In this document: piece after piece, positions 1 to 5,713 of the stretch
How the letters are laid out: each line of letters begins with the position of its first letter
Numbering within the stretch: position 1 is the stretch's first letter
DNA from: a bacterium
Lineage (GTDB): Bacteria > B130-G9
Assembly (NCBI GenBank): GCA_021160245.1
Contig: JAGHCW010000023.1
Location: 1-7,076 of the forward strand
Length of the DNA stretch: 7,076 nt
Direction: 5' to 3'
Notes under the pieces: model-generated
What the model was told of the DNA's origin: nothing
Seen by the model: the letters and a program-made list of their open reading frames with translations, nothing else
The model's database searches: none
Position numbers and translations under genes: made by a program

Positions 1-2
1 AC

Positions 3-317
3 TCCAAGCTCTATACATACGATATGCTTGGCGTAACGAATGAGCATATCGCCCACACGGAGCCCCAGCCGAACCGCAACGTCTCCGTTGACATCGAGGC
101 GACGTTCCCGGACAAACCCAAGGGCATCGTCAAGAATATACTGATAACATCGCACCTAAAGAGCGATAATGAGTACATAATCCGCTTGAATCCGACGCTT
201 ATCATTGAGGGCTATGACATTGCTTTCCGCAGAGCTGGCTACAAGATGTATCGCATGCCCATTAAGGAATTTACGCAGCATTACTTCGCCAAGCAGCCGG
301 TGGAGTTCTTACCTTAG
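3..317 (+). CDS. Hypothetical protein, C-terminal fragment (5' end outside window)
   Basis: The frame is open from the first complete codon (base 3) to the TAG at 315-317, giving 104 visible residues. The ATG at 24 has no convincing ribosome binding site and the frame continues upstream of it, so this is most likely the end of a longer protein. The visible part is soluble-looking and mixed alpha/beta, with no hydrophobic span. Strand-like stretches (VSVDIEATF, IVKNILITSHL, YIIRLNPTLIIEGYDI) are followed by a basic, aromatic tail (RRAGYKMYRMPIKEF). I do not recognise a family and assign no function. It is separated from the next gene by about 417 bp and so is probably not in the same transcription unit. 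Confidence 0.6.
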   Translation, partial: SKLYTYDMLGVTNEHIAHTEPQPNRNVSVDIEATFPDKPKGIVKNILITSHLKSDNEYIIRLNPTLIIEGYDIAFRRAGYKMYRMPIKEFTQHYFAKQPVEFLP

Positions 318-428
318 AAGGTCCCGTGCAGACAGATGGCGGGGTCATTTCATTCTATTATCTGCCCATATAGCGCGGTTTCTTGCGCATGCTCTTTTTA
401 TCTAGCCTTGATGTTCATCTCCTTGATG

Positions 429-576
429 GGGGTGGATCAATTTGTGACCATCAATATGTTGCCAGGGGGGGTCAATTATTGACCCACCCCCCAGCTCTGG
501 CTATAGGAGCCGAGAATGGCCGTTTGCCGGGGCGAATTCTCCTCACAAGTGGGTCAATTTAGAGCCACTCCACCCC
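429..576. repeat. Repeat cluster bounded by 8-bp inverted repeat; possible decayed mobile-element end
   Basis: The segment begins with GGGGTGGA (429-436) and ends with its exact inverse, TCCACCCC (569-576). Inside are three related units in the same orientation: GGTGGATCAATTTGTGACC (431-449), GGGTCAATTATTGACCC (469-485) and GTGGGTCAATTTAGAGCC (549-566). All share TCAATT, followed after three or four bases by an (A/G)(A/C)CC-type end. Multiple short subterminal repeats of this GGGTCAATTT kind resemble those seen near the ends of some IS21-family elements (recollection, not a search). No transposase reading frame is present and no target-site duplication is evident at the borders. Alternatives are a miniature element, or binding sites for a regulator acting on the promoter that lies 32 bp downstream. 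Confidence 0.4.
465..490. repeat. Strong intergenic hairpin (8-bp perfect arms plus G/C extension)
   Basis: GGGTCAAT (469-476) and ATTGACCC (478-485) form perfect arms around a single central T. The stem can extend through GGGG (465-468) and CCCC (487-490) if A486 is bulged. No T-tract follows on either strand, so it does not look like a classical rho-independent terminator. It is the central unit of the repeat cluster that surrounds it. Confidence 0.55.
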
Positions 577-607
577 AGCCATGCCCGGCGCCCCAAAACA
601 GCTCTCT

Positions 608-616
608 TGCTATAAT
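608..616 (+). promoter_or_regulatory. Extended -10 promoter (TGC TATAAT)
   Basis: A perfect sigma70 -10 hexamer TATAAT (611-616) is preceded directly by TGC, the extended -10 motif that can compensate for a poor -35. The bases at the usual -35 distance (about 588-593) do not match TTGACA. Transcription would start near 622-624, giving a leader of about 110 bases before the TTG start at 735. The orientation and position fit expression of the beta-propeller gene. Confidence 0.5.
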
Positions 617-720
617 CGACCTTATAGTGCTACAGTAGGCGCGATCATGTGAAAGAATTATTCGATATGGCATGTTTAGTGCTTGTATTATGAGCAGATA
701 TGGGAGTCATGTTGTGACTG

Positions 721-727
721 AGAAAGG
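721..727 (+). promoter_or_regulatory. Ribosome binding site deciding a TTG start
   Basis: AGAAAGG (721-727), followed by A728, lies 6-7 bases before TTG at 735-737. The upstream in-frame ATGs at 672 and 690 lack a comparable site. Translation from 735 begins directly with a compact Sec signal peptide, which supports this start. Confidence 0.6.
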
Positions 728-734
728 AATTGCA

Positions 735-3035
735 TTGAACAAGTTCACGATTGCAGCGCAGGTCGCCCTGCTTATTCTGGTGATGTCGGTAGCGGCAGCT
801 CAGGACACGATTGTGTCAACAGTTCCGTGGTCAGGCGCGGGACAGGGACCGGCCAGAACATATTGCAGCCCGTATGCGGGACCGCTAGGCGCGCCTCAGG
901 AGACAATGCTCCTCTTCGTGGACGATGTGAGCGAGTACATTGTGTTGGGCCGCGATGGCTTAATTCAGACTGCTACTCCGGACGGCCTCGTTTACAAGTC
1001 TCTTGCTAAAGCGGGCTCTGAGACCGTGGCGAGCTGCGTTGAGACCTTCCTAAATCCCACGGACCTGGCAGTTTCCCATGATGGGATAACGTTCATTGGG
1101 GGATTGCAGGACGGCAACTCCAAGATCATGGCCATTGAGGACGCCAGTGTGCAGTGGACGCATCCATTGGGTTGGGCATCTGGTCAAGTTTACGTTGTGC
1201 CTAGCCAAGACGGCGTCGTCGCATTCACGGCCGATGGAAGACTGTCCTATCTTACAATCGACGGAGAGCAGGAATGGGACTTTCAGGCGCCGGGGGCCTT
1301 CGACGAATGTTCTATGCCGGCCATAGGCCACTCAGGCACGATATACTTCGCGGCGAGCGGAGTCTCCACGCGGATTGGCCCTTTCCTTGAGGATAGTATG
1401 GTCTTTGCCATTTCTGCTGACGGAGAGATGCTCTGGTGCAGACCGGCTCCGGTTGCTTCGCTAACGCATCCTGTGGTGGACGAAGATGAGAATATATATC
1501 TTTTCGGATCTGATGGCCTGCTGTATTCATTCTGCTCAACCGGCGGTCTGAACTGGGCTCAGCCGACTCCACGACGCGATGGCTCCATTTATGTCTGCTA
1601 TCACAATGAAATAGTTTATGTCCTTGTTGGTGGTGACGTCACCGCATTCAATACTGATGGTTCGGAAGCCTGGGACAGCTCTGTCCATGTTGGAGAATGC
1701 TTTGTTTCGGCCCCGGCGATCGGGAGTGATGGTATTCTCTATACCATTACGAAATCCGTGTTCCAGGAAAGCAAGCCCTACCTCACCGCTCTGGGGGAAA
1801 ATGGCGAGGTAAAGTGGTCTGTGCAGCTCCACTACTTCATACAGACCGCGCCAATCATCACTATTGACGGCGACGTGGCAGTGGGAACCACGGACGGAGG
1901 GTTGCTCTATCTGATTCCCGGCAGGGGAGACATCAGCCCCCCATATCTCGCGGAGACGTTCCCACCTCAAGGTACAGTCATTCCAATTGATGACTTCAAT
2001 CTATCGATGGTTATGTTGGACCCCGGTGTTGGAATTAGACCGGACAGCATTTGGCTTTCCGTCAACAATCAGGAGGTCGAGGTCGATAGGCACGAGGTCA
2101 TCGGAGGCTATGCGCTTTACGCCTCGCCTCGTCAGATTTTATCGCCATTTCAGAATGTGATGATCGAGGTCTATGGCGAGGACAGGAGATTCAGCAAGGG
2201 CACGAGGCCATTCCACCTCACGGCGATTGAGTTCCATAATACACCCAAGGTCGTTATGGCGGGCTACGGGATGACGACTGTCAGCAGCGAACACGGTGGT
2301 GATCTCTACATCTACGCTCTGATCGATCCGCTCTCTGAAATATCGAAGGTGGAGCTATCCGTCCCCGATAGCGCTTTCTTATTGCAGCTTTCCGATGAGG
2401 GCAGGAGCATTGACGAAAAGCTCGATGGCCGGTGGTATTCGGCGAGCTATTGCGTGCAACCCGGTATGCTCAAAGGACGCTATTTGCTGGAGATAGCCGC
2501 AGAAAACACCGATGGCCGACGAAGCCTTCCCTGGCCATATCTGACCGTGGAGACGGAGGAGCCTGTGTCACCCCGGCAAGGCGCCTCGGGCAAGGTCTCC
2601 CCGTCGCCTAAATCCGCCGCGGCATCCAAGTCGTCTGGCAGCGGCTCCCATGCCCCCATGCTCCACTCGCTTGCTCTTGCTGGCAAAGGAGGTCAGGGCA
2701 ATGAGATGCACCGGCCCCGGATACTCGCCGCTGGTTACTCATACACTCATTTGACTGTTCAGGGCGGAGTTATCCGCTTCCAAGCGTGGGTAGAGGACTA
2801 TGACGGCATAGACAACATTGACAGAGTGGAAGTCTATGCGGAGGGCAACCCAATCGGTCTGCGCCTCTACAATAACGGTCAAGGCGGCGATGACGATGCG
2901 CTCGATTCGATATACACTTTCCAAGCCTTCATGGGGAGCGATATCCTGGCGGCAGGTCCCCGTTTGTTTGAACTCAAAGCATTCGACAAGCAGAGTAATG
3001 AGAGCGACCTATGGCCCTATTTGGAGATAAAGTAG
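735..3035 (+). CDS. Secreted PQQ-like beta-propeller protein with Ig-like and duplicated C-terminal modules
   Basis: From the TTG start this is a 766-residue protein. Residues 1-22 form a signal peptide (NK, hydrophobic core, cleavage at AAA|QD), so it is exported. Residues about 50-395 contain repeated blade-like units with PQQ-propeller signatures such as DGEQEW, DGEMLW, TGGLNW, DGSEAW and NGEVKW, each preceded by strands like GTIYFA or GILYTI. This is the BamB/pyrrolo-quinoline-quinone-like fold, usually a binding or scaffold fold, and no catalytic residues can be identified. Residues about 400-485 resemble a bacterial Ig-like domain (DPGVGIRPDSIWLSVNN). Residues about 502-607 and 659-766 are two copies of one module: each opens with AGY and closes with WPYL. 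They are joined by a Ser/Ala/Gly/Pro-rich linker (about 610-655). No membrane anchor or sorting signal is visible. The upstream ATG at 672 would add 21 residues without a ribosome site. It is probably co-transcribed with the two small genes that follow. The substrate or partner is unknown. Confidence 0.85.
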   Translation: MNKFTIAAQVALLILVMSVAAAQDTIVSTVPWSGAGQGPARTYCSPYAGPLGAPQETMLLFVDDVSEYIVLGRDGLIQTATPDGLVYKSLAKAGSETVASCVETFLNPTDLAVSHDGITFIGGLQDGNSKIMAIEDASVQWTHPLGWASGQVYVVPSQDGVVAFTADGRLSYLTIDGEQEWDFQAPGAFDECSMPAIGHSGTIYFAASGVSTRIGPFLEDSMVFAISADGEMLWCRPAPVASLTHPVVDEDENIYLFGSDGLLYSFCSTGGLNWAQPTPRRDGSIYVCYHNEIVYVLVGGDVTAFNTDGSEAWDSSVHVGECFVSAPAIGSDGILYTITKSVFQESKPYLTALGENGEVKWSVQLHYFIQTAPIITIDGDVAVGTTDGGLLYLIPGRGDISPPYLAETFPPQGTVIPIDDFNLSMVMLDPGVGIRPDSIWLSVNNQEVEVDRHEVIGGYALYASPRQILSPFQNVMIEVYGEDRRFSKGTRPFHLTAIEFHNTPKVVMAGYGMTTVSSEHGGDLYIYALIDPLSEISKVELSVPDSAFLLQLSDEGRSIDEKLDGRWYSASYCVQPGMLKGRYLLEIAAENTDGRRSLPWPYLTVETEEPVSPRQGASGKVSPSPKSAAASKSSGSGSHAPMLHSLALAGKGGQGNEMHRPRILAAGYSYTHLTVQGGVIRFQAWVEDYDGIDNIDRVEVYAEGNPIGLRLYNNGQGGDDDALDSIYTFQAFMGSDILAAGPRLFELKAFDKQSNESDLWPYLEIK

Positions 3036-3092
3036 TGGCAGATAACGAGAATCAGAATCGCGAGGCGATCGGTTCGCTCACAGAGGTAAAAT

Positions 3093-3194
3093 GTGGCGAT
3101 GACGCTTGATTTGATAGGTTATTTATTTCTTGTAGTTGCTTTGGTCGGCTTGATCTTCCTTGCGCTTGCGGGCGCATTCAATCAGGGAAGCTGA
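3093..3194 (+). CDS. Small single-span membrane protein (33 aa)
   Basis: The start is GTG, 6 bases after AGAGG (3082-3086). An in-frame TAA at 3087-3089 blocks any longer form. An ATG two codons downstream (3099) is the only other candidate start. The product is 33 residues: a short N-terminus with one Asp, a hydrophobic stretch of about 22 residues (GYLFLVVALVGLIFLALAGA) and a short polar tail (FNQGS). It contains no Lys or Arg, so its orientation cannot be predicted by the positive-inside rule. It lies 57 bp after the propeller gene and 34 bp before another small membrane gene, which suggests one operon. I do not recognise a family. Small accessory subunits of membrane complexes have this form, but that role is only a possibility here. 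Confidence 0.6.
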   Translation: MAMTLDLIGYLFLVVALVGLIFLALAGAFNQGS

Positions 3195-3228
3195 GTTGCC
3201 CGGGGCGACTAATAGAGGGGATTTGCGC

Positions 3229-3369
3229 ATGAGCAACGTCATATCACACATCAATCGACCGGACGACACGATGGAGAGTTCGGTAGCCGTCTTTGCTATC
3301 CCGTTCATCCTGGCTTTGGGTGTTACGGTCTTCTTTATCGTAAAGGAAGTCTTCATACAGCTCCTGTAG
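3229..3369 (+). CDS. Small membrane protein with C-terminal span (46 aa)
   Basis: ATG at 3229 follows AGAGGGG (3214-3220) with an 8-base spacer. The same frame is open upstream to an ATG at 3160, but that start lies inside the preceding small gene and has no ribosome site. The 46-residue product has a polar N-terminal half (SNVISHINRPDDTMESS) and one hydrophobic span at about residues 19-38 (VAVFAIPFILALGVTVFFIV), then KEVFIQLL. This is a tail-anchor-like layout with no cleavable signal. It lies 34 bp downstream of the other small membrane gene and is probably co-expressed with it and with the propeller gene. No family is recognised. Confidence rests on the ribosome site, the clear hydrophobic segment and the context, not on homology. 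Confidence 0.6.
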   Translation: MSNVISHINRPDDTMESSVAVFAIPFILALGVTVFFIVKEVFIQLL

Positions 3370-3400
3370 TAGCGAGACATCCTACGGCTTCAAGCATTCG

Positions 3401-3456
3401 TCGGGGTGGGGAGTTGGCCATTTGTTATTGGGCCGGGCGGAGGCGCTCCACCCCGA
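3401..3456. repeat. Inverted repeat / long hairpin after the small genes
   Basis: TCGGGGTGG (3401-3409) pairs exactly with CCACCCCGA (3448-3456) and can extend by a G-T and a G-C pair. Inside, GGCC (3416-3419) can pair with GGCC (3431-3434). It starts 31 bp after the last small gene. It may end that transcript or protect its 3' end, but there is no following T-tract, so an intrinsic terminator is not clear. The stem shares CTCCACCCC with the right edge of the repeat cluster at 429-576. Confidence 0.5.
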
Positions 3457-3510
3457 TAGCTTACTTCAAAAACCTCAATCAGATGAGACTCCACAATTCT
3501 CCGCAATGAT

Positions 3511-3564
3511 CGGTTGGCGGTTGGCGGTGTAGAGCGGGCTTTCCAACCTGTCCATGAGCGGGCT
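3511..3564 (+). repeat. Short direct repeats with alternative pairing in the beta-helix leader
   Basis: CGGTTGG occurs twice in tandem (3511-3524). Either GGTTGG copy (3512-3517 or 3519-3524) can pair with the single CCAACC at 3543-3548. GAGCGGGCT is also repeated at 3532-3540 and 3556-3564. All lie within 90 bp upstream of the beta-helix start. Whether they form a regulatory structure is not known, and no clear promoter was found in this gap. Confidence 0.3.
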
Positions 3565-3596
3565 GCTACCTGTAAATGGGACAGAAGGAGGATGCC

Positions 3597-5543
3597 ATGA
3601 CGACAGGTGTTTGGACAACAAGGGTGATTCTGTTCATCAGTACTATTGCACTGCTCGCATTATGGCCGACAATGGCTGCCGCGGGACCAACAATCGCGAT
3701 CTACACGGACGCGGATAGTTACGCTCTGGGCGACGTGATTGAAGTGAGCCTGTCGGGCGAGAACTATGACGAGGCGATGAACGTTGATGTTTATGTGGGC
3801 CTCATCGCGCCGGGTGTTCCAACGTACACTCTGGGCGAGAGCGGATGGAGCGGCTTTATCGGCCCGTGGATTTGCGGTATTCACGTCCCGAACCCGTTCT
3901 TCATGGGCCGCGTGCCATTCAAGTGGTTTGGTGTGCCGTCCGAGATCGTCCCGATTGGCCACGAGGGCCAGTACTATTTCGCCTCAGTCCTGACCCGTCC
4001 GGGGACATCTGAATACGTCTGCGATCTGAGCCTCGCCCCCTTCGAGATAAGCTGCCCCTCAGGCTCGGATGTTTACGTCGATTCAGCATTCGGGGATGAC
4101 TCAAGCGATGGCTCCGAGAACGCTCCGTGGCAGACAATAACCTACGCCCTCGCCTCGGTTGATGCCTCAGAGTCGCATCCCGTGACGATCCATGTCGCCG
4201 CCGGCAAATACGCCGCCAGCACGAACGGCGAGTCTTTTCCGCTGAACATGAAGAGCTGGGTCTCGCTCTGCGGCGAGGATCGAGAGACGACCATCCTCGA
4301 TGCGGAGAACGAGGCGCCTCATGTGATTACATGTTTCGGTATGAGCAGCTTCACAATAAAGGAATTCACGATTACAGGGGGGCATGCAGACTCCTGGGAC
4401 TGGCCTGACCATGAAGGCGCGGGTATATTCTGCTGGCTTAGCTCCCCTGTCATTCAGAACAACACGATTACAAAGAACTGGGCGCTAGGCGGCAACGGGG
4501 GAGGAGGTGGGGGCATCTACTGCTCTGGTTGGGCAACGATTGCCAACAACACAATCAGTGATAATGAAACTGAGGAGTATTGGACCTATGGTGGGGGCAT
4601 CTACTGCTCCGCCTCGGCAACAATCACAGACAATCTCATCATTGGAAACCGAGCCGGGGGGGGGGGCGGCGGGGGACTCTACACCACAGAATGCTCGCCG
4701 GATATCATTGGCAATACCATTGCCAAGAACTTCGCGGGCAGCAAGGGTGGCGGCGTATATTGTTGGTTTGAGTCTCCGAGTATTATGGACAACACAATCA
4801 GGGACAATTCAACCGACGGCGACGGCGGCGGTATAAGTTGCTTTGCAGCAGCAGATATATTCAACAATCGGATAACAGACAATTCTTCCGGCTGGCATGG
4901 AGGCGGCATCTACTGTCAGGTTAAAGACGCGGTCATCCGAGACAATGTGATTACGGGCAACAGCGCCGGTCTCTGGAGTGACGGTGGCGGGATAAACTGC
5001 GATGAATGCTCGCCATTCATTCAAAGCAACACGATCATGGGAAACTCCGCTGGCTCGCAAGGTGGCGGAATCCATTGCAGATCGAGCGATTCTGCTGTGA
5101 TTGACAATAATCTGGTCACCAAGAACACCGGGGATGAAGGTGCCGGCATATCTTGTATGGGCAGCTACCCGACGATCTCAAACTGCACGATCGCTGACAA
5201 CTTCGCGATCGAGCCTTGGGACATTGGAGCAGGAATATGGACGGACTTTGGACAACCGACAATAACGAACTGCATCATCTGGGGCCATGAGGATGATCTC
5301 TATGATTGCTCGGCCACGTATTGTTGCGTAGAAGACGATCACGCTGGTGCGGGCAACATCCATGACAACCCGATGTTCGTCATCGGGCCATTTGGCGACT
5401 ACTACCTCGATCCGGACAGCCCTTGTATCGACGCCGGCAGCAGATCAGCGGAGGAGGCAGGGCTATCGGATACGACAACTCGGGCGGATGGGACTCCGGA
5501 TACCGGCACCGTCGATATGGGCTTCCATTATCCGCTGCCATAA
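3597..5543 (+). CDS. Secreted right-handed parallel beta-helix protein (DUF1565/choice-of-anchor Q type)
   Basis: ATG at 3597 has a strong AGGAGG site (3586-3591, 5-base spacer), so the in-frame ATG at 3576 is rejected. The product is 648 residues. Residues 1-29 are a signal peptide with cleavage at AAA|GPT. Residues 31-150 look like a beta-sandwich module (YTDADSYALGDVIEVSLSG, then VDVYVGLIAP). Residues about 156-260 match a DUF1565-like start of a beta-helix (VYVDSAFGDDSSDGS, PWQTITYAL, IHVAAGKY). Residues about 273-562 contain about eleven coils of 25-30 residues with the pattern GGGIYC...(D/N)NTI..N, giving Asn and Cys ladders. The end (SPCIDAGS, then DMGFHYP) resembles the closing part of choice-of-anchor Q proteins. 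No membrane anchor follows. The fold is typical of polysaccharide-binding or -cleaving and surface proteins, but no lyase residues can be assigned. It is a single gene between two gaps. An 11-G tract lies in coil four. Confidence 0.88.
   Translation: MTTGVWTTRVILFISTIALLALWPTMAAAGPTIAIYTDADSYALGDVIEVSLSGENYDEAMNVDVYVGLIAPGVPTYTLGESGWSGFIGPWICGIHVPNPFFMGRVPFKWFGVPSEIVPIGHEGQYYFASVLTRPGTSEYVCDLSLAPFEISCPSGSDVYVDSAFGDDSSDGSENAPWQTITYALASVDASESHPVTIHVAAGKYAASTNGESFPLNMKSWVSLCGEDRETTILDAENEAPHVITCFGMSSFTIKEFTITGGHADSWDWPDHEGAGIFCWLSSPVIQNNTITKNWALGGNGGGGGGIYCSGWATIANNTISDNETEEYWTYGGGIYCSASATITDNLIIGNRAGGGGGGGLYTTECSPDIIGNTIAKNFAGSKGGGVYCWFESPSIMDNTIRDNSTDGDGGGISCFAAADIFNNRITDNSSGWHGGGIYCQVKDAVIRDNVITGNSAGLWSDGGGINCDECSPFIQSNTIMGNSAGSQGGGIHCRSSDSAVIDNNLVTKNTGDEGAGISCMGSYPTISNCTIADNFAIEPWDIGAGIWTDFGQPTITNCIIWGHEDDLYDCSATYCCVEDDHAGAGNIHDNPMFVIGPFGDYYLDPDSPCIDAGSRSAEEAGLSDTTTRADGTPDTGTVDMGFHYPLP
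4506..4609 (+). repeat. 20-bp exact direct repeats within beta-helix coils
   Basis: The 20-base sequence at 4506-4525 recurs exactly at 4590-4609 and encodes the end of a GGGIYCS motif both times. The copies are 84 bp apart, exactly 28 codons or one helix coil. Recombination or slippage between them would remove or add one coil in frame. This is a by-product of coil duplication in the protein rather than a mobile element. Confidence 0.8.
4656..4666 (+). repeat. Homopolymeric tract of 11 G within the coding sequence
   Basis: Eleven consecutive G residues occur inside a run of seven glycine codons in the beta-helix gene, next to further G-rich codons up to 4675. Such tracts are prone to strand slippage and also to sequencing error. 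As written the frame is open across the tract. A change of one or two bases would shift the frame around residue 358 and remove nearly half of the protein. Confidence 0.85.
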
Positions 5544-5641
5544 TGAGTGGGATGGGCTTTCCGATGCCGCCTCACAGGTCGATTTTCGACGGAGATGGCA
5601 CATGACTGCGCACCTGGCCTTCAGTCGATAATTCACTGGGC

Positions 5642-5671
5642 GTTACACAACCGCCTCTGATTTGCTATTAT
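5642..5671 (+). promoter_or_regulatory. Promoter with extended -10 (TGC TATTAT) before the permease
   Basis: TATTAT (5666-5671) matches five of six bases of the -10 consensus and is preceded by TGC (5663-5665), an extended -10. GTTACA (5642-5647), 18 bases upstream, matches four of six bases of the -35 consensus. Transcription would start near 5678-5680, about 35 bases before the ATG at 5714. The TTGC-TATWAT core matches the promoter at 608-616. No T-tailed terminator was seen between the beta-helix stop and this site. Confidence 0.42.
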
Positions 5672-5713
5672 GGCTCGCATAAGAAGCTCGAGCATATCTT
5701 GAGGCGCGGCAAT

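Larger units (their letters stand above)
318..734. other. Intergenic region with repeat cluster and promoter
   Basis: This gap of roughly 417 bp between the first gene and the TTG start at 735 contains no supportable coding sequence. Short open frames exist, but they lack ribosome binding sites and overlap the repeats. From left to right it holds a T-rich tract after a weak GCGC/GCGC stem (373-399), a cluster of GGGTCAATT-like repeats bounded by an inverted repeat (429-576), an extended -10 promoter (608-616) and the ribosome binding site of the propeller gene (721-727). Confidence 0.7.

Noticed and set aside
373-399. GCGC/GCGC stem followed by TTTTT as a terminator of the first gene
   Set aside because: The stem is only 4 bp with an 8-base loop, and six bases separate it from the T run; too weak to call.
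205-405. 66-codon plus-strand frame overlapping the first gene
   Set aside because: It mostly overlaps the end of the first gene in another frame, has no ribosome site, and its Arg/Ser-rich translation is typical of shadow frames.
672-734. ATG-initiated N-terminal extension of the propeller gene
   Set aside because: No ribosome binding site precedes 672 or 690. The extension is polar and would bury the signal peptide, whereas TTG 735 has a good site and a direct signal peptide.
1536-1970. 144-codon open frame on the minus strand
   Set aside because: It lies wholly inside the well-supported propeller gene, has no recognisable domain, and reads as a shadow frame.
3091-3102. Three-codon frame ATG-TGG-CGA-TGA overlapping the start of the first small gene, as a possible leader peptide
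   Set aside because: The ribosome site fits the GTG at 3093 equally well, and three codons are too few to support a coding claim.
3576-3596. Upstream in-frame ATG of the beta-helix gene
   Set aside because: The AGGAGG site lies downstream of this ATG and at proper distance from ATG 3597, which starts the signal peptide.
4416-5240. Regularly spaced repeats suggestive of a CRISPR array
   Set aside because: The periodicity (75-90 bp) is codon-phased, degenerate at DNA level and explained by beta-helix coils.
5578-5590. GTCGA/TCGAC hairpin after the beta-helix gene
   Set aside because: A 5-bp stem with a 3-base loop and no T-tract; expected by chance in this length.
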